A stretch of 5,979 nt of DNA. It comes from an uncultured Saprospiraceae bacterium. Its GTDB lineage: Bacteria > Bacteroidota > Bacteroidia > Chitinophagales > Saprospiraceae. Position numbers and translations under genes: made by a program. Each line of letters starts with the position of its first letter. The first letter of the stretch is position 1. Below, one piece after another: positions 1 through 5,923 of the stretch. The DNA lies in contig CAKZUM010000292.1 in NCBI GenBank assembly GCA_937921525.1, forward strand, positions 1 to 5,979, written 5' to 3'. The notes under the pieces were generated by a model. That model saw only the letters and a program-made list of their open reading frames with translations, was not told the origin of the DNA and did no database searches.

Positions 1-327
1 CCGCATGGAGTAATATCTGTGAAAAGGTAATTTCCGATGGGCAGGCATCACTACGGTATACCCTTGCTCCACAAAAACTTGGGCTCTATTGGTAAACATC
101 TCTGGCTTTCCTACCAACCAAGAACCTCCATGATAAAATACGATCAGTGGTTTTGAAGCATCTAAATTTTCTGGTTCAAAATAGCATAAGTACTGTTGTC
201 GATGGGTCCCATAGGCTATTTTCTGGTGGGGTAACACGTTTGTATAAGAGTGCCTTACATTTTGAGCATGCTTAGGCATTTTCTTCATTTCTTTCAAGAT
301 TCCTCGAAATAGTTCTTTTGAAAACAT
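1..327 (-). CDS. alpha/beta-hydrolase (esterase/lipase-like), N-terminal part, cut by window edge
   Basis: Reading leftward from an ATG at 327-325, the frame is open for 109 codons to the first base of the window, so the C-terminal part of the gene lies outside. The visible protein starts MFSKELFRGILKEM. A hydrophobic strand (LIVFY, residues 61-65) leads directly into HGGSW at residues 66-70, the oxyanion-hole motif of HGG-type carboxylesterases and of the BD-FAE/lipase-like alpha/beta-hydrolases. A second strand (YTVVMPAHRKLP, about 90-101) follows, as expected for this fold. The catalytic Ser, Asp and His would be downstream and cannot be seen, so activity and substrate are unknown. There is no signal peptide, which suggests a cytoplasmic enzyme. 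The gene is divergent from the dipeptidase, with 119 bp between the starts. Seen: open frame and HGGSW. Inferred: fold and esterase class. Confidence 0.8.
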   Translation of the reverse strand, partial: MFSKELFRGILKEMKKMPKHAQNVRHSYTNVLPHQKIAYGTHRQQYLCYFEPENLDASKPLIVFYHGGSWLVGKPEMFTNRAQVFVEQGYTVVMPAHRKLPFHRYYSMR

Positions 328-446
328 CTATTTTATTTAAAACTAGCATCAATCACCAGATTTATATTTGCTGCGTAACTAATCCCTTTTATATTTGTAA
401 AAATAAATTAACATAAGTCCTAATCAAATAACGATCAGATATATTT
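328..446. other. divergent intergenic region
   Basis: This 119-bp AT-rich spacer separates the two divergent starts, the hydrolase ATG at 327 and the dipeptidase ATG at 447. It carries two TATATTTG boxes on the plus strand (363-370 and 390-397), described separately. I found no matching TAnnTTTG box on the minus strand, so the hydrolase promoter is unresolved. No hairpin or open frame of note is present. Confidence 0.6.
367..397 (+). promoter_or_regulatory. candidate Bacteroidota-type promoter of the dipeptidase gene
   Basis: TTTG at 367-370 is followed after 19 bp by TATATTTG at 390-397. This fits the TTG/TTTG (-33), about 17-23 bp, TAnnTTTG (-7) pattern known for Bacteroidota housekeeping promoters. 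Transcription would start near 403-406, leaving a leader of about 40 nt before the ATG at 447. The upstream TTTG is itself the end of another perfect TATATTTG box (363-370), which could act as an alternative -7 element. No Shine-Dalgarno sequence precedes the ATG, as is usual in this phylum. Confidence 0.6.
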
Positions 447-1835
447 ATGAAAAAGACCCAATCGTACATTAAAAAAAATAAAAAGAAATTCTTAAATGAA
501 TTACTCGACTTATTAAAAATTCCTTCCATCAGCGCCGACCCTAAATATAAAAAAGCCATGTTCAAAACGGCGGATTTTGTAGCTAAGAGCCTGAAAGATG
601 CGGGCGCAGAAAATGTAGAAATTTGTCCTACGCCTGGGTATCCAGTTGTCTACGGTGAAAAATTAATTGATCCTAAGAAGCCAACGGTTCTAGTATATGG
701 TCATTATGATGTACAACCACCTGATCCTCTAGATCTATGGACATCCGGCCCTTTTGAACCTGTTATTAAAAAAACAAAAATCCATCCAAAAGGGGCTATT
801 TTCGCTAGAGGTTCTGCTGATGATAAAGGACAATTTTATATGCACGTCAAGGCATTTGAAGCAATGATGGCGACAGATAGCTTACCGTGTAATGTAAAGT
901 TTATGATAGAAGGAGAGGAAGAAGTTGGCTCTGATAATCTAGGTCCATTTTGTCAAGCAAATAAGAAAAAATTGGCTTGTGATATGGTCATGATTTCTGA
1001 TACATCTATTATCGCTAATGATTGTCCTTCGATTAGTGTTGGTTTGAGAGGCTTGAGTTATGTGGAGGTGGAAGTTACCGCAGCGAATAGAGATTTACAT
1101 TCTGGTGTGTATGGAGGTGCCGTAGCTAATCCAATCAATATTTTGAGTAAAATGATCGCCTCTATGCATGATGAGAATAATCATATTACGATTCCTGGCT
1201 TTTATGATGCCGTAGAAAAAATTAGTAGAAAGGAACGCAAAGCCATGAATGCGGCACCCTTTGATTTAACCGAGTATAAGAAAGACTTAGAGATTGATAA
1301 GGAACACGGAGAAAAAGGATTTACTACTTTGGAGCGTACCTCTATCCGTCCTACTTTGGATGTAAATGGTATCTGGGGAGGATATATTGGCGAAGGTGCT
1401 AAAACAGTCCTTCCATCTAAGGCGTATGCAAAAATTAGCATGCGCTTGGTGCCTAATCAAAAGCATGAAAAAATTACTAAGCTTTTCACAAAACATTTCA
1501 AAAAGATCGCCCCAAAATCTGTCAAGGTAAAAGTAACCCCACATCATGGTGGAGAAGCAGCTGTAACACCAACAGATTCTGTAGAATATTTAGCAGCAGC
1601 TAAGGCAATGGAAGATACTTTTGGTAAAACGCCTATTCCACAGAGAGGCGGAGGTAGTATTCCTATTGTTGCTTTGTTTGAGAAAGTATTAGGTGTCAAG
1701 TCTGTGCTTATGGGATTTGGTTTAGATTCTGATGGCTTGCATTCGCCTAATGAGCATTATGGTTTGTTTAATTATTATAAAGGGATAGAGACGATTCCTT
1801 ATTTTTTTAAGCACTATGCGGAGATGAAGAAGTAA
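447..1835 (+). CDS. M20-family zinc metallopeptidase, cytosolic dipeptidase (CNDP/carnosinase-like)
   Basis: A complete 462-residue protein, normal length for M20 dipeptidases that hydrolyse di- and short peptides with a two-zinc centre. The motifs appear in canonical order. HYDVQPPD contains H86 and D88. ARGSADDKG contains the bridging D125. EGEEEVGS contains the presumed general base E158 and zinc ligand E159. SDTS contains D185. DLHSGVYGG with H218 belongs to the lid/dimerisation domain and completes the neighbouring subunit's active site in the family. SMRLVP contains R333, RGGGSIPI spans 400-407, and HSPNEH supplies the last zinc ligand, H432. All ligands are present, so the enzyme should be active; the role of each residue is inferred from carnosinase-2-type relatives. 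The N-terminus is lysine-rich and has no signal peptide, implying a cytosolic role in peptide turnover. The ATG at 447 is preceded by a good promoter and no Shine-Dalgarno sequence. The exact substrate range cannot be read from the sequence. Confidence 0.94.
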   Translation: MKKTQSYIKKNKKKFLNELLDLLKIPSISADPKYKKAMFKTADFVAKSLKDAGAENVEICPTPGYPVVYGEKLIDPKKPTVLVYGHYDVQPPDPLDLWTSGPFEPVIKKTKIHPKGAIFARGSADDKGQFYMHVKAFEAMMATDSLPCNVKFMIEGEEEVGSDNLGPFCQANKKKLACDMVMISDTSIIANDCPSISVGLRGLSYVEVEVTAANRDLHSGVYGGAVANPINILSKMIASMHDENNHITIPGFYDAVEKISRKERKAMNAAPFDLTEYKKDLEIDKEHGEKGFTTLERTSIRPTLDVNGIWGGYIGEGAKTVLPSKAYAKISMRLVPNQKHEKITKLFTKHFKKIAPKSVKVKVTPHHGGEAAVTPTDSVEYLAAAKAMEDTFGKTPIPQRGGGSIPIVALFEKVLGVKSVLMGFGLDSDGLHSPNEHYGLFNYYKGIETIPYFFKHYAEMKK

Positions 1836-1865
1836 AATTAATTGTCAATCTACTTCATCTTTTGC

Positions 1866-1912
1866 GAGTAGTTAAGTTTACTAAACCTTGAAGGTTTAGT
1901 AAACTTAAACTC
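1866..1912. repeat. long intergenic palindrome (hairpin) after the dipeptidase gene
   Basis: A perfect inverted repeat with 16-bp arms, 1874-1889 and 1891-1906, has a single G (1890) at its centre. Two further T-A pairs extend it (1872-1873 with 1907-1908). After a 2-nt bulge (1870-1871) four more pairs form (1866-1869 with 1909-1912), giving about 22 bp in all. The apex reads CTTGAAG. It lies 30 bp after the dipeptidase stop and 24 bp before the GcvH-like start, so as RNA it would sit in the 3' end of one transcript and the 5' end of the next. There is no T-run after it, so it is not a textbook intrinsic terminator. A dispersed palindromic repeat or processing/stability hairpin fits at least as well. 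Confidence 0.8.
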
Positions 1913-1936
1913 GTCCCATTTAACAATCTACCTTAT

Positions 1937-2341
1937 ATGAGAAAAGTTGATTCAACCGCCCTCTATGATATTGATTTAAATAATTGGGTGAGAAACGTAG
2001 ACGAAGTCTTCACGATCGGTCTGAGTGATTTCGGTCAGAAATTTATTGGAGAGGTATCTAACATTAGTGAACTGCCAGCTATCGGACAGGTATTGGAACA
2101 AGGAGCTTTATATGCTGTGCTAGAATCTGATAAGGCTGCTAGTGAGATTCATATTCCCATAGGCGGAAAAGTCGTTGCCATTAATGAACAACTATTACAG
2201 ACACCTCATTTGATTAATGAAGATTGTTATGGAGAGGGTTGGATCGTAAAATTGACTGCGGTTAATCCAGAAGAATTGGCGACTTTACAGTCTGCGGAGA
2301 AATATTCGGCTGCGGTTAGTAGTTTTTTTAATAAATCTTAG
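1937..2341 (+). CDS. GcvH-like lipoyl-carrier protein (divergent glycine cleavage H protein)
   Basis: This 134-residue protein is of usual GcvH length. H protein is a single lipoyl domain whose lipoyl-lysine swings an aminomethyl group between the P and T proteins of the glycine cleavage system. Conserved hallmarks are GLSDFGQ (28-34, matching the family's GITDFAQ), LPAIGQ (46-51), ESDKAAS (63-69) with the predicted lipoyl-lysine K66, IPIGGKVVAINE (73-84) and LINEDCYGEGWIVK (92-105). The part that normally reads KEHEWV is altered to DLNNWV (12-18), and the N-terminal half is clearly diverged. It is therefore either a fast-evolving true GcvH or a paralogue serving another lipoyl-dependent process such as lipoate relay; the sequence alone cannot decide. 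No gcvT, gcvP or lipoate ligase gene is next to it. The start ATG has no Shine-Dalgarno sequence and follows a large palindrome by 24 bp. Confidence 0.85.
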   Translation: MRKVDSTALYDIDLNNWVRNVDEVFTIGLSDFGQKFIGEVSNISELPAIGQVLEQGALYAVLESDKAASEIHIPIGGKVVAINEQLLQTPHLINEDCYGEGWIVKLTAVNPEELATLQSAEKYSAAVSSFFNKS

Positions 2342-2506
2342 AAGTGATTAAATTTCATGGATCTTATTATTAAAATGCTCTTTTTTCGAGGAATAGAAGT
2401 GAGCGACACTTTGAAAGTGTCGCTCACTTTGTCCTAAGAAATATGACAGCCATTTTGAAAATTCCTGCCAACTAGCGTAGTATCACACCTATTTATCGAG
2501 GGCTTA
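2342..2506. other. convergent intergenic region
   Basis: This 165-bp spacer lies between the plus-strand GcvH-like gene and the minus-strand maltose phosphorylase gene, whose 3' ends face each other. Apart from the palindrome at 2397-2429 I see no gene, promoter or repeat in it. Confidence 0.6.
2397..2429. repeat. perfect 33-bp palindrome, possible bidirectional terminator
   Basis: Perfect 16-bp arms (2397-2412 and 2414-2429) surround a central G (2413). The core is GC-rich (GAGCGACAC / GTGTCGCTC) and the apex reads CTTTGAAAG. Its position between two convergent 3' ends suits a shared terminator. The flanking T-tracts are weak, however: TTTGTCC lies to the right, and nothing suitable follows on the minus strand. 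It may therefore act as a 3'-end stabilising hairpin or be a dispersed palindromic repeat. The length and the single-G centre are the same as in the palindrome at 1874-1906, although the arm sequences are unrelated. Confidence 0.75.
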
Positions 2507-4810
2507 TCAAACTGCTATTCGCCCCTCCCCTTTCAATTCCAAAACTTTACCAGCTAAATTAACAGCAACGGATTCCTTAGATAAATTTTCGAGAATCGTT
2601 TCTGTTGGTGTCACCTTTACAAGAATGGTCTTTCCTCTAAATTGTATTTTAAAAGAGACGGCTTTCCAAGAGGTAGGCAAAAATGGGTTAAAGTGAAGGG
2701 TATTATCATATACACGCATACCGCCAATCCCTTTTACAATCGCCATCCAAGTTCCAGCCATACTCGTTATATGTAGCCCATCTTCCGTGTCGTTGTTATA
2801 ATCATCTAAATCCAAGCGAGCAGTTCTTAAGTACATTTCATAGGCCTTCTCTTGTTTGCCCAATTTAGCCGCAAGGATCACATGTACACATGGAGACAAA
2901 GAAGATTCATGCACCGTCAATGGTTCGTAGAAATCGAAGTTGCGTTGGATAGTTGGCAAATCAAATTTTTCTTCAAAAAAGTACAATCCCTGTAGCACAT
3001 CCGCTTGCTTAATATAACAAGAACGCAATACTCGATCCCATGACCATTTTTGGTTCAGAGGTCGATCTTCTGGACGAAGTGCTGTTACTGGCTCGACTGC
3101 TTTTTCTAAGAATCCTTCTTGTTGTAAAAAGATCCCTTTTTCTTTATCTTCTGGTAGGTACATATTGGAGCGAATAGCCTTCCAATTTGCTAGTTCTTCG
3201 ACTTCTTTAAAATCAATTTTTTCTTTTAGGGCTTTAAATTTATGAGGCGCTTTTGATTGTACATAAGCAATTGCTTCTGTTGCATATTCTAAACACCAAG
3301 CTGCAATATAATTCGTATACCAGTTATTGTTGACATTATTCTCATACTCATTTGGGCCCGTCACGCCGTGCATTACATATTGATTTCTAGGTGCAGAAAA
3401 ATGTACTCGCTGTGCCCAAAATCTAGCGATAGCAATCAATACTTCCGCTCCATAGTCTATCAAATAATCTTTATCGCCCGTATATCGAATGTAATCAAAA
3501 ATCCCATAAGCAATCGCCCCATTTCTGTGTATCTCCTCGAAGGTGATTTCCCATTCATTATGGCATTCTTCGCCATTCATAGTTACCATAGGATATAAAG
3601 CAGCACCTTTATCAAACCCTAACTTAGCAGCATTTTCAATCGCTTTTTCCAAATGTTTGTAGCGATAAATCAATAAATTCTTAGCTACTTTTTCTTCTGT
3701 TGTGGCTAAATAAAAAGGTAAGCAATAGGCCTCCGTATCCCAATAGGTGCTCCCTCCATATTTCTCTCCTGTAAATCCTTTTGGTCCAATATTTAGTCGT
3801 TCATCTACTCCTGTAAATGTTTGGTTCAGATGAAAAATATTAAAGCGAATGGCTTGTTGTGCCGCTATATCTCCTTCGATGATAATATCGCTATCTTCCC
3901 ATTTCTTGGCCCATGCTTTTTGTTGTTGTTTGAGCAGCTTTGCAAAACCTGTTTGGTGCGCTTGTTTGACTTTAGCCTTGCAACGGTCTAATAATTCTTT
4001 CGGCGGATGATTCAGAGAAGCAAGGATCGCTACATATTTATACACGACAACAGGTTCTCCTTTTTTTACAGGAACCTCTACGCTAGTTCCGGCATACATG
4101 CCTGTTTTAATTTTAGAAGTTTTGAATTTGCCAAGCTCTCCATTATTGGCAATCTCAAACTTCATACCCGTAGCTACCTGAAAGCCTGTTTTCTTTGTTT
4201 CTGCAATAACAAAAGCACGTGTATTTTTGACTACTACTTTGACTGGATTCCAAAACGTTTCTTCCCAATTCGCATCCTCGTTTTTTACATCCCCATTCAG
4301 ATAAGGTGTTACGTTAATCGTCCCTGAAAAATTCATAGGTGTAACGGCATATCGAATCGCACCAATCTCATCATCAGCGATACTGCAAAAACGTTTGCTT
4401 TCTACTTTGACTTGCTTGCCACTCTTAGTCGTAGCAGTAAATGAGCGTTGAAGATAGCCTTCTTTCATGTTTAACACCCGTCGAAATTTAGCCACTTTAC
4501 ACTTTGCTAAATCCAAGCTCTTTCCATCAATTTCTATATCTATTCCAATCCAATTGGTGGCATTTAATACTTTGGCAAAATATTCTGGATAGCCATTTTT
4601 CCACCACCCTACTTTCGTTTTGTCAGGATAATAAACGCCTGCTACATAGCTACCTTGTAAAGAATCGCCTGTATAGTTTTCTTCAAAATTAGCCCGTTGT
4701 CCCATTCGGCCATTTCCTATGCTGAATATACTTTCTGAGATTCGATTCAATTCTGGCTTGAACCCTTTTTCTATGATGGACCATTCGTCGTGGTGAAGAT
4801 ATTTTTTCAT
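2507..4810 (-). CDS. mapA: maltose phosphorylase, glycoside hydrolase family 65
   Basis: A complete 767-residue protein, full length for GH65 phosphorylases. It converts maltose and phosphate to glucose and beta-D-glucose 1-phosphate in the cytoplasm. An N-terminal beta-sandwich (about 1-270) opens with IFSIGNGRMGQRA (28-40). A linker leads to the (alpha/alpha)6 catalytic barrel (about 310-690) and a short C-terminal beta-domain (about 695-767). Catalytic-barrel motifs are EKYGGSTYWDTEAYCLPFY (349-367), MNGEECHNEWEITFEEIHRN (411-430), HGVTGPNEYENN (481-492) with the predicted general acid E488, KQAD (601-604), and the phosphate-side motifs HESSLSP (634-640) and DGLHITSMAGTW (677-688). The HNEWEITFEEIHRN and NEYENNVNNNWYTN stretches match maltose phosphorylases better than the kojibiose or trehalose enzymes. 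The latter remain an outside possibility. It lies downstream of pgmB on the same strand, separated by a 211-bp repeat-filled spacer with no evident promoter of its own. Confidence 0.93.
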   Translation of the reverse strand: MKKYLHHDEWSIIEKGFKPELNRISESIFSIGNGRMGQRANFEENYTGDSLQGSYVAGVYYPDKTKVGWWKNGYPEYFAKVLNATNWIGIDIEIDGKSLDLAKCKVAKFRRVLNMKEGYLQRSFTATTKSGKQVKVESKRFCSIADDEIGAIRYAVTPMNFSGTINVTPYLNGDVKNEDANWEETFWNPVKVVVKNTRAFVIAETKKTGFQVATGMKFEIANNGELGKFKTSKIKTGMYAGTSVEVPVKKGEPVVVYKYVAILASLNHPPKELLDRCKAKVKQAHQTGFAKLLKQQQKAWAKKWEDSDIIIEGDIAAQQAIRFNIFHLNQTFTGVDERLNIGPKGFTGEKYGGSTYWDTEAYCLPFYLATTEEKVAKNLLIYRYKHLEKAIENAAKLGFDKGAALYPMVTMNGEECHNEWEITFEEIHRNGAIAYGIFDYIRYTGDKDYLIDYGAEVLIAIARFWAQRVHFSAPRNQYVMHGVTGPNEYENNVNNNWYTNYIAAWCLEYATEAIAYVQSKAPHKFKALKEKIDFKEVEELANWKAIRSNMYLPEDKEKGIFLQQEGFLEKAVEPVTALRPEDRPLNQKWSWDRVLRSCYIKQADVLQGLYFFEEKFDLPTIQRNFDFYEPLTVHESSLSPCVHVILAAKLGKQEKAYEMYLRTARLDLDDYNNDTEDGLHITSMAGTWMAIVKGIGGMRVYDNTLHFNPFLPTSWKAVSFKIQFRGKTILVKVTPTETILENLSKESVAVNLAGKVLELKGEGRIAV

Positions 4811-4825
4811 AATAATGTTAGATTG

Positions 4826-4843
4826 CCGTAGCTCCCGTAGCTC
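4826..4843. repeat. 9-bp tandem duplication
   Basis: CCGTAGCTC occurs twice back to back (4826-4834 and 4835-4843), just upstream of the maltose phosphorylase start. The second copy runs into the inverted copy of the hairpin repeat, so it probably arose as a slippage or duplication event at the edge of the array. Confidence 0.75.
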
Positions 4844-4860
4844 AAGTTTCTAGCTTGAGA
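4836..4860 (-). repeat. degenerate inverted copy of the hairpin repeat core
   Basis: The reverse complement of this stretch matches the hairpin core plus GCTACG flank of the array at 4859-5012, with two mismatches in the hairpin. It can still fold: CTCAAG (4841-4846) pairs with CTTGAG (4854-4859) around a 7-nt loop. It faces the other three copies head-on. Confidence 0.7.
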
Positions 4861-5012
4861 AAGAGGCTACGTTTATCAATTTCTCAAGCTGGAAGCTTGA
4901 GCTACGTTTAGAAAGAGGCTACGTTTATCAATTCTCAAGCTGGAAGCTTGAGCTACGTTTAGAAAGAGGCTACGTTTATCAATTCTCAAGCTGGAAGCTT
5001 GAGCTACGTTTA
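4859..5012. repeat. three tandem 51/52-bp repeats, each with an 8-bp hairpin
   Basis: Units at 4859-4910 (52 bp, one extra T), 4911-4961 and 4962-5012 (51 bp each) are otherwise identical. Each contains the hairpin CTCAAGCT-GGA-AGCTTGAG (4883-4901, 4934-4952, 4985-5003), flanked on both sides by GCTACGTTTA. A final partial flank with one mismatch (GCTACCTTTA, 5015-5024) overlaps the stop codon of pgmB. The array fills the 211-bp gap between pgmB and mapA, so it would be transcribed as the intercistronic part of the mRNA, where it could stabilise or separate the two messages. Near-perfect identity indicates recent expansion. Confidence 0.92.
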
Positions 5013-5021
5013 GAGCTACCT

Positions 5022-5675
5022 TTAAGCCCCTATCTGCTTAATAATAGATTCAATAGTGATATTTTCAAAAGAAGACAATACCAAATGGGCTGCCCCTAAA
5101 TGCTCTGGACTTCCCATGCCTACCGCATAGAAACCGCCTGCCAAAGCTGCTGCTACCCCACTAACGGCATCTTCAAAAACAATACATTCTTCTGGGGCCA
5201 AGCGCAGACGCTGTGCGCCCATTTGGAATACCTGAGGATCAGGTTTACTTCTAGTAGTCTTTGTCCCATCAATGATGGTATTGAAATAAGAAATAATACG
5301 GACTTTTCTCAAAGCTAATTCTGCATTTTTACTGGAAGAACCCAAGGCAATTTTATAGCCTTTTTTCCGTAAATCTTTTAGTAAGACTAACACCCCCGGT
5401 AGTATTTCGTCAGGCGTCATTTTATTGACTGCTTCTAAGTACCATTCATTTTTTTGGCTGGCCCATTTCACTTTATCCGCTTCACTTAGTTTTTTATTTC
5501 CCCAACCCAAAATTAGGTTTATAGAATCCATTCTACTAACCCCTTTGAGTTGCTCATTGTCTTTTTCTGTAAAGTCAAAGCCTAATTCATTGGCCATTCG
5601 CCGCCATGCTTGAAAATGATATTTGGCAGTATCTACGATGACACCGTCTAAATCGAATATGCAGGCTTTTATCAT
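5022..5675 (-). CDS. pgmB: beta-phosphoglucomutase, HAD superfamily
   Basis: With the ATG at 5675-5673 this is a 217-residue protein, the usual size of beta-PGM. The enzyme interconverts beta-glucose 1-phosphate and glucose 6-phosphate through a phospho-aspartate. FDLDGVIVDT places nucleophile D8 and acid/base D10 exactly as in the Lactococcus lactis enzyme. H20 and the GVSR motif (45-48, R48) lie in the helical cap that reads glucose. GSSSKN (112-117) is HAD motif II, RSKPDP (142-147) supplies K144, and FEDAVSGV (167-174) supplies the Mg-binding E168 and D169. The frame is open 11 codons further up to a TTG at 5708. That start is rejected because it would add residues before the normal IKACIFDLDG beginning and would run into the inverted repeat. 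It works directly on the product of the downstream maltose phosphorylase, and the two are probably co-transcribed. Confidence 0.95.
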   Translation of the reverse strand: MIKACIFDLDGVIVDTAKYHFQAWRRMANELGFDFTEKDNEQLKGVSRMDSINLILGWGNKKLSEADKVKWASQKNEWYLEAVNKMTPDEILPGVLVLLKDLRKKGYKIALGSSSKNAELALRKVRIISYFNTIIDGTKTTRSKPDPQVFQMGAQRLRLAPEECIVFEDAVSGVAAALAGGFYAVGMGSPEHLGAAHLVLSSFENITIESIIKQIGA

Positions 5676-5700
5676 TTGTGATAGTTTAATAAAAAAGTTT

Positions 5701-5800
5701 TTTGACAAATCCAGTAAAAACGATCAAACAAAAATAAAAACCAACACTCCCGTTGGTCGTTTTTGATTTTCCTTTTTATTTGAACACTGGATTTGTCAAA
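5701..5800. repeat. 100-bp element bounded by 15-bp perfect inverted repeats
   Basis: TTTGACAAATCCAGT (5701-5715) is repeated in exact inverse at 5786-5800. Beyond a T/G position (5700/5801) three more pairs form (5697-5699 with 5802-5804... read inward as G-C, T-A, T-A, using 5697-5699 and 5802-5804). The enclosed 70 bp contain a terminator hairpin. The arms lie 26 bp upstream of the pgmB ATG, so in the pgmB leader RNA they would form a long outer stem. A small non-autonomous mobile element with terminal inverted repeats is an alternative, but no target-site duplication is seen. Confidence 0.7.
5729..5764 (-). terminator. intrinsic-type terminator in the pgmB leader, possibly bidirectional
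   Basis: On the minus strand ACCAAC (5757-5752) pairs with GTTGGT (5745-5740) around a 6-nt loop (GGGAGT), and TTTTATTTTTG follows at once. An A-rich tract precedes the stem. On the plus strand the same stem is followed by CGTTTTTGATTTT, so it could also stop transcription in that direction. Its position about 54-82 bp before the pgmB start suggests either attenuation of the pgmB-mapA message or the end of a separate upstream transcript. Confidence 0.6.
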
Positions 5801-5818
5801 GAACGATAAAATATAAAA

Positions 5819-5879
5819 AACCATATAAGTACATAGGTCACAGCGTAAATGCTTGTGTATTGTATGTATTTATATGGTT
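5819..5879 (-). terminator. long two-part hairpin followed by a T-run (terminator, or the 3' part of a small RNA)
   Basis: Arms 5819-5835 and 5863-5879 pair over 17 positions with one exception: G5829 opposite T5869, a G-U wobble in plus-strand RNA but a C/A mismatch in minus-strand RNA. Inside, CACAGC (5839-5844) pairs with GC-t-TGTG (5851-5857) with one bulged T and a 6-nt loop. On the minus strand the outer stem is followed by TTTT and further T-rich sequence down to about 5808, as in an intrinsic terminator. The start of the right arm contains GTACATA of the octamer repeat found at the window edge. Confidence 0.55.
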
Positions 5880-5923
5880 CCTAAAAGTTGTTTTTGAACT
5901 TAGATTCTCGTCCAATAATGGGA

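Noticed and set aside
1202..1547. Minus-strand open frames inside the dipeptidase gene
   Set aside because: They lie wholly antisense to a gene with complete catalytic motifs, and their products show no recognisable domain.
3368..4692. Plus-strand open frames (3368-3598, 4007-4327, 4504-4692) inside mapA
   Set aside because: They are antisense shadows of a well-supported GH65 gene, with low-complexity, Phe/Ser/Tyr-rich products and no family resemblance.
4911..5012. A 17-codon reading frame running through the repeat units on the minus strand (51 bp is a multiple of three)
   Set aside because: It has no ATG, is not in the pgmB frame, and is broken by a stop in the first unit because of the extra T. 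It is probably a by-product of the unit length.
4859..5012. CRISPR array
   Set aside because: The units are direct tandem copies without unique spacers, and no cas gene is present.
5100..5613. Plus-strand open frames (5100-5318, 5425-5613) inside pgmB
   Set aside because: They are antisense to an intact beta-phosphoglucomutase and carry no motif.
5701..5800. Complete insertion sequence or integron-type site
   Set aside because: There is no transposase or integrase, no target-site duplication, and the element is only 100 bp. It is kept only as a structured repeat.
5819..5879. tRNA or known riboswitch
   Set aside because: The structure is one long stem with one nested stem, with no cloverleaf, T-loop consensus or recognisable aptamer core.
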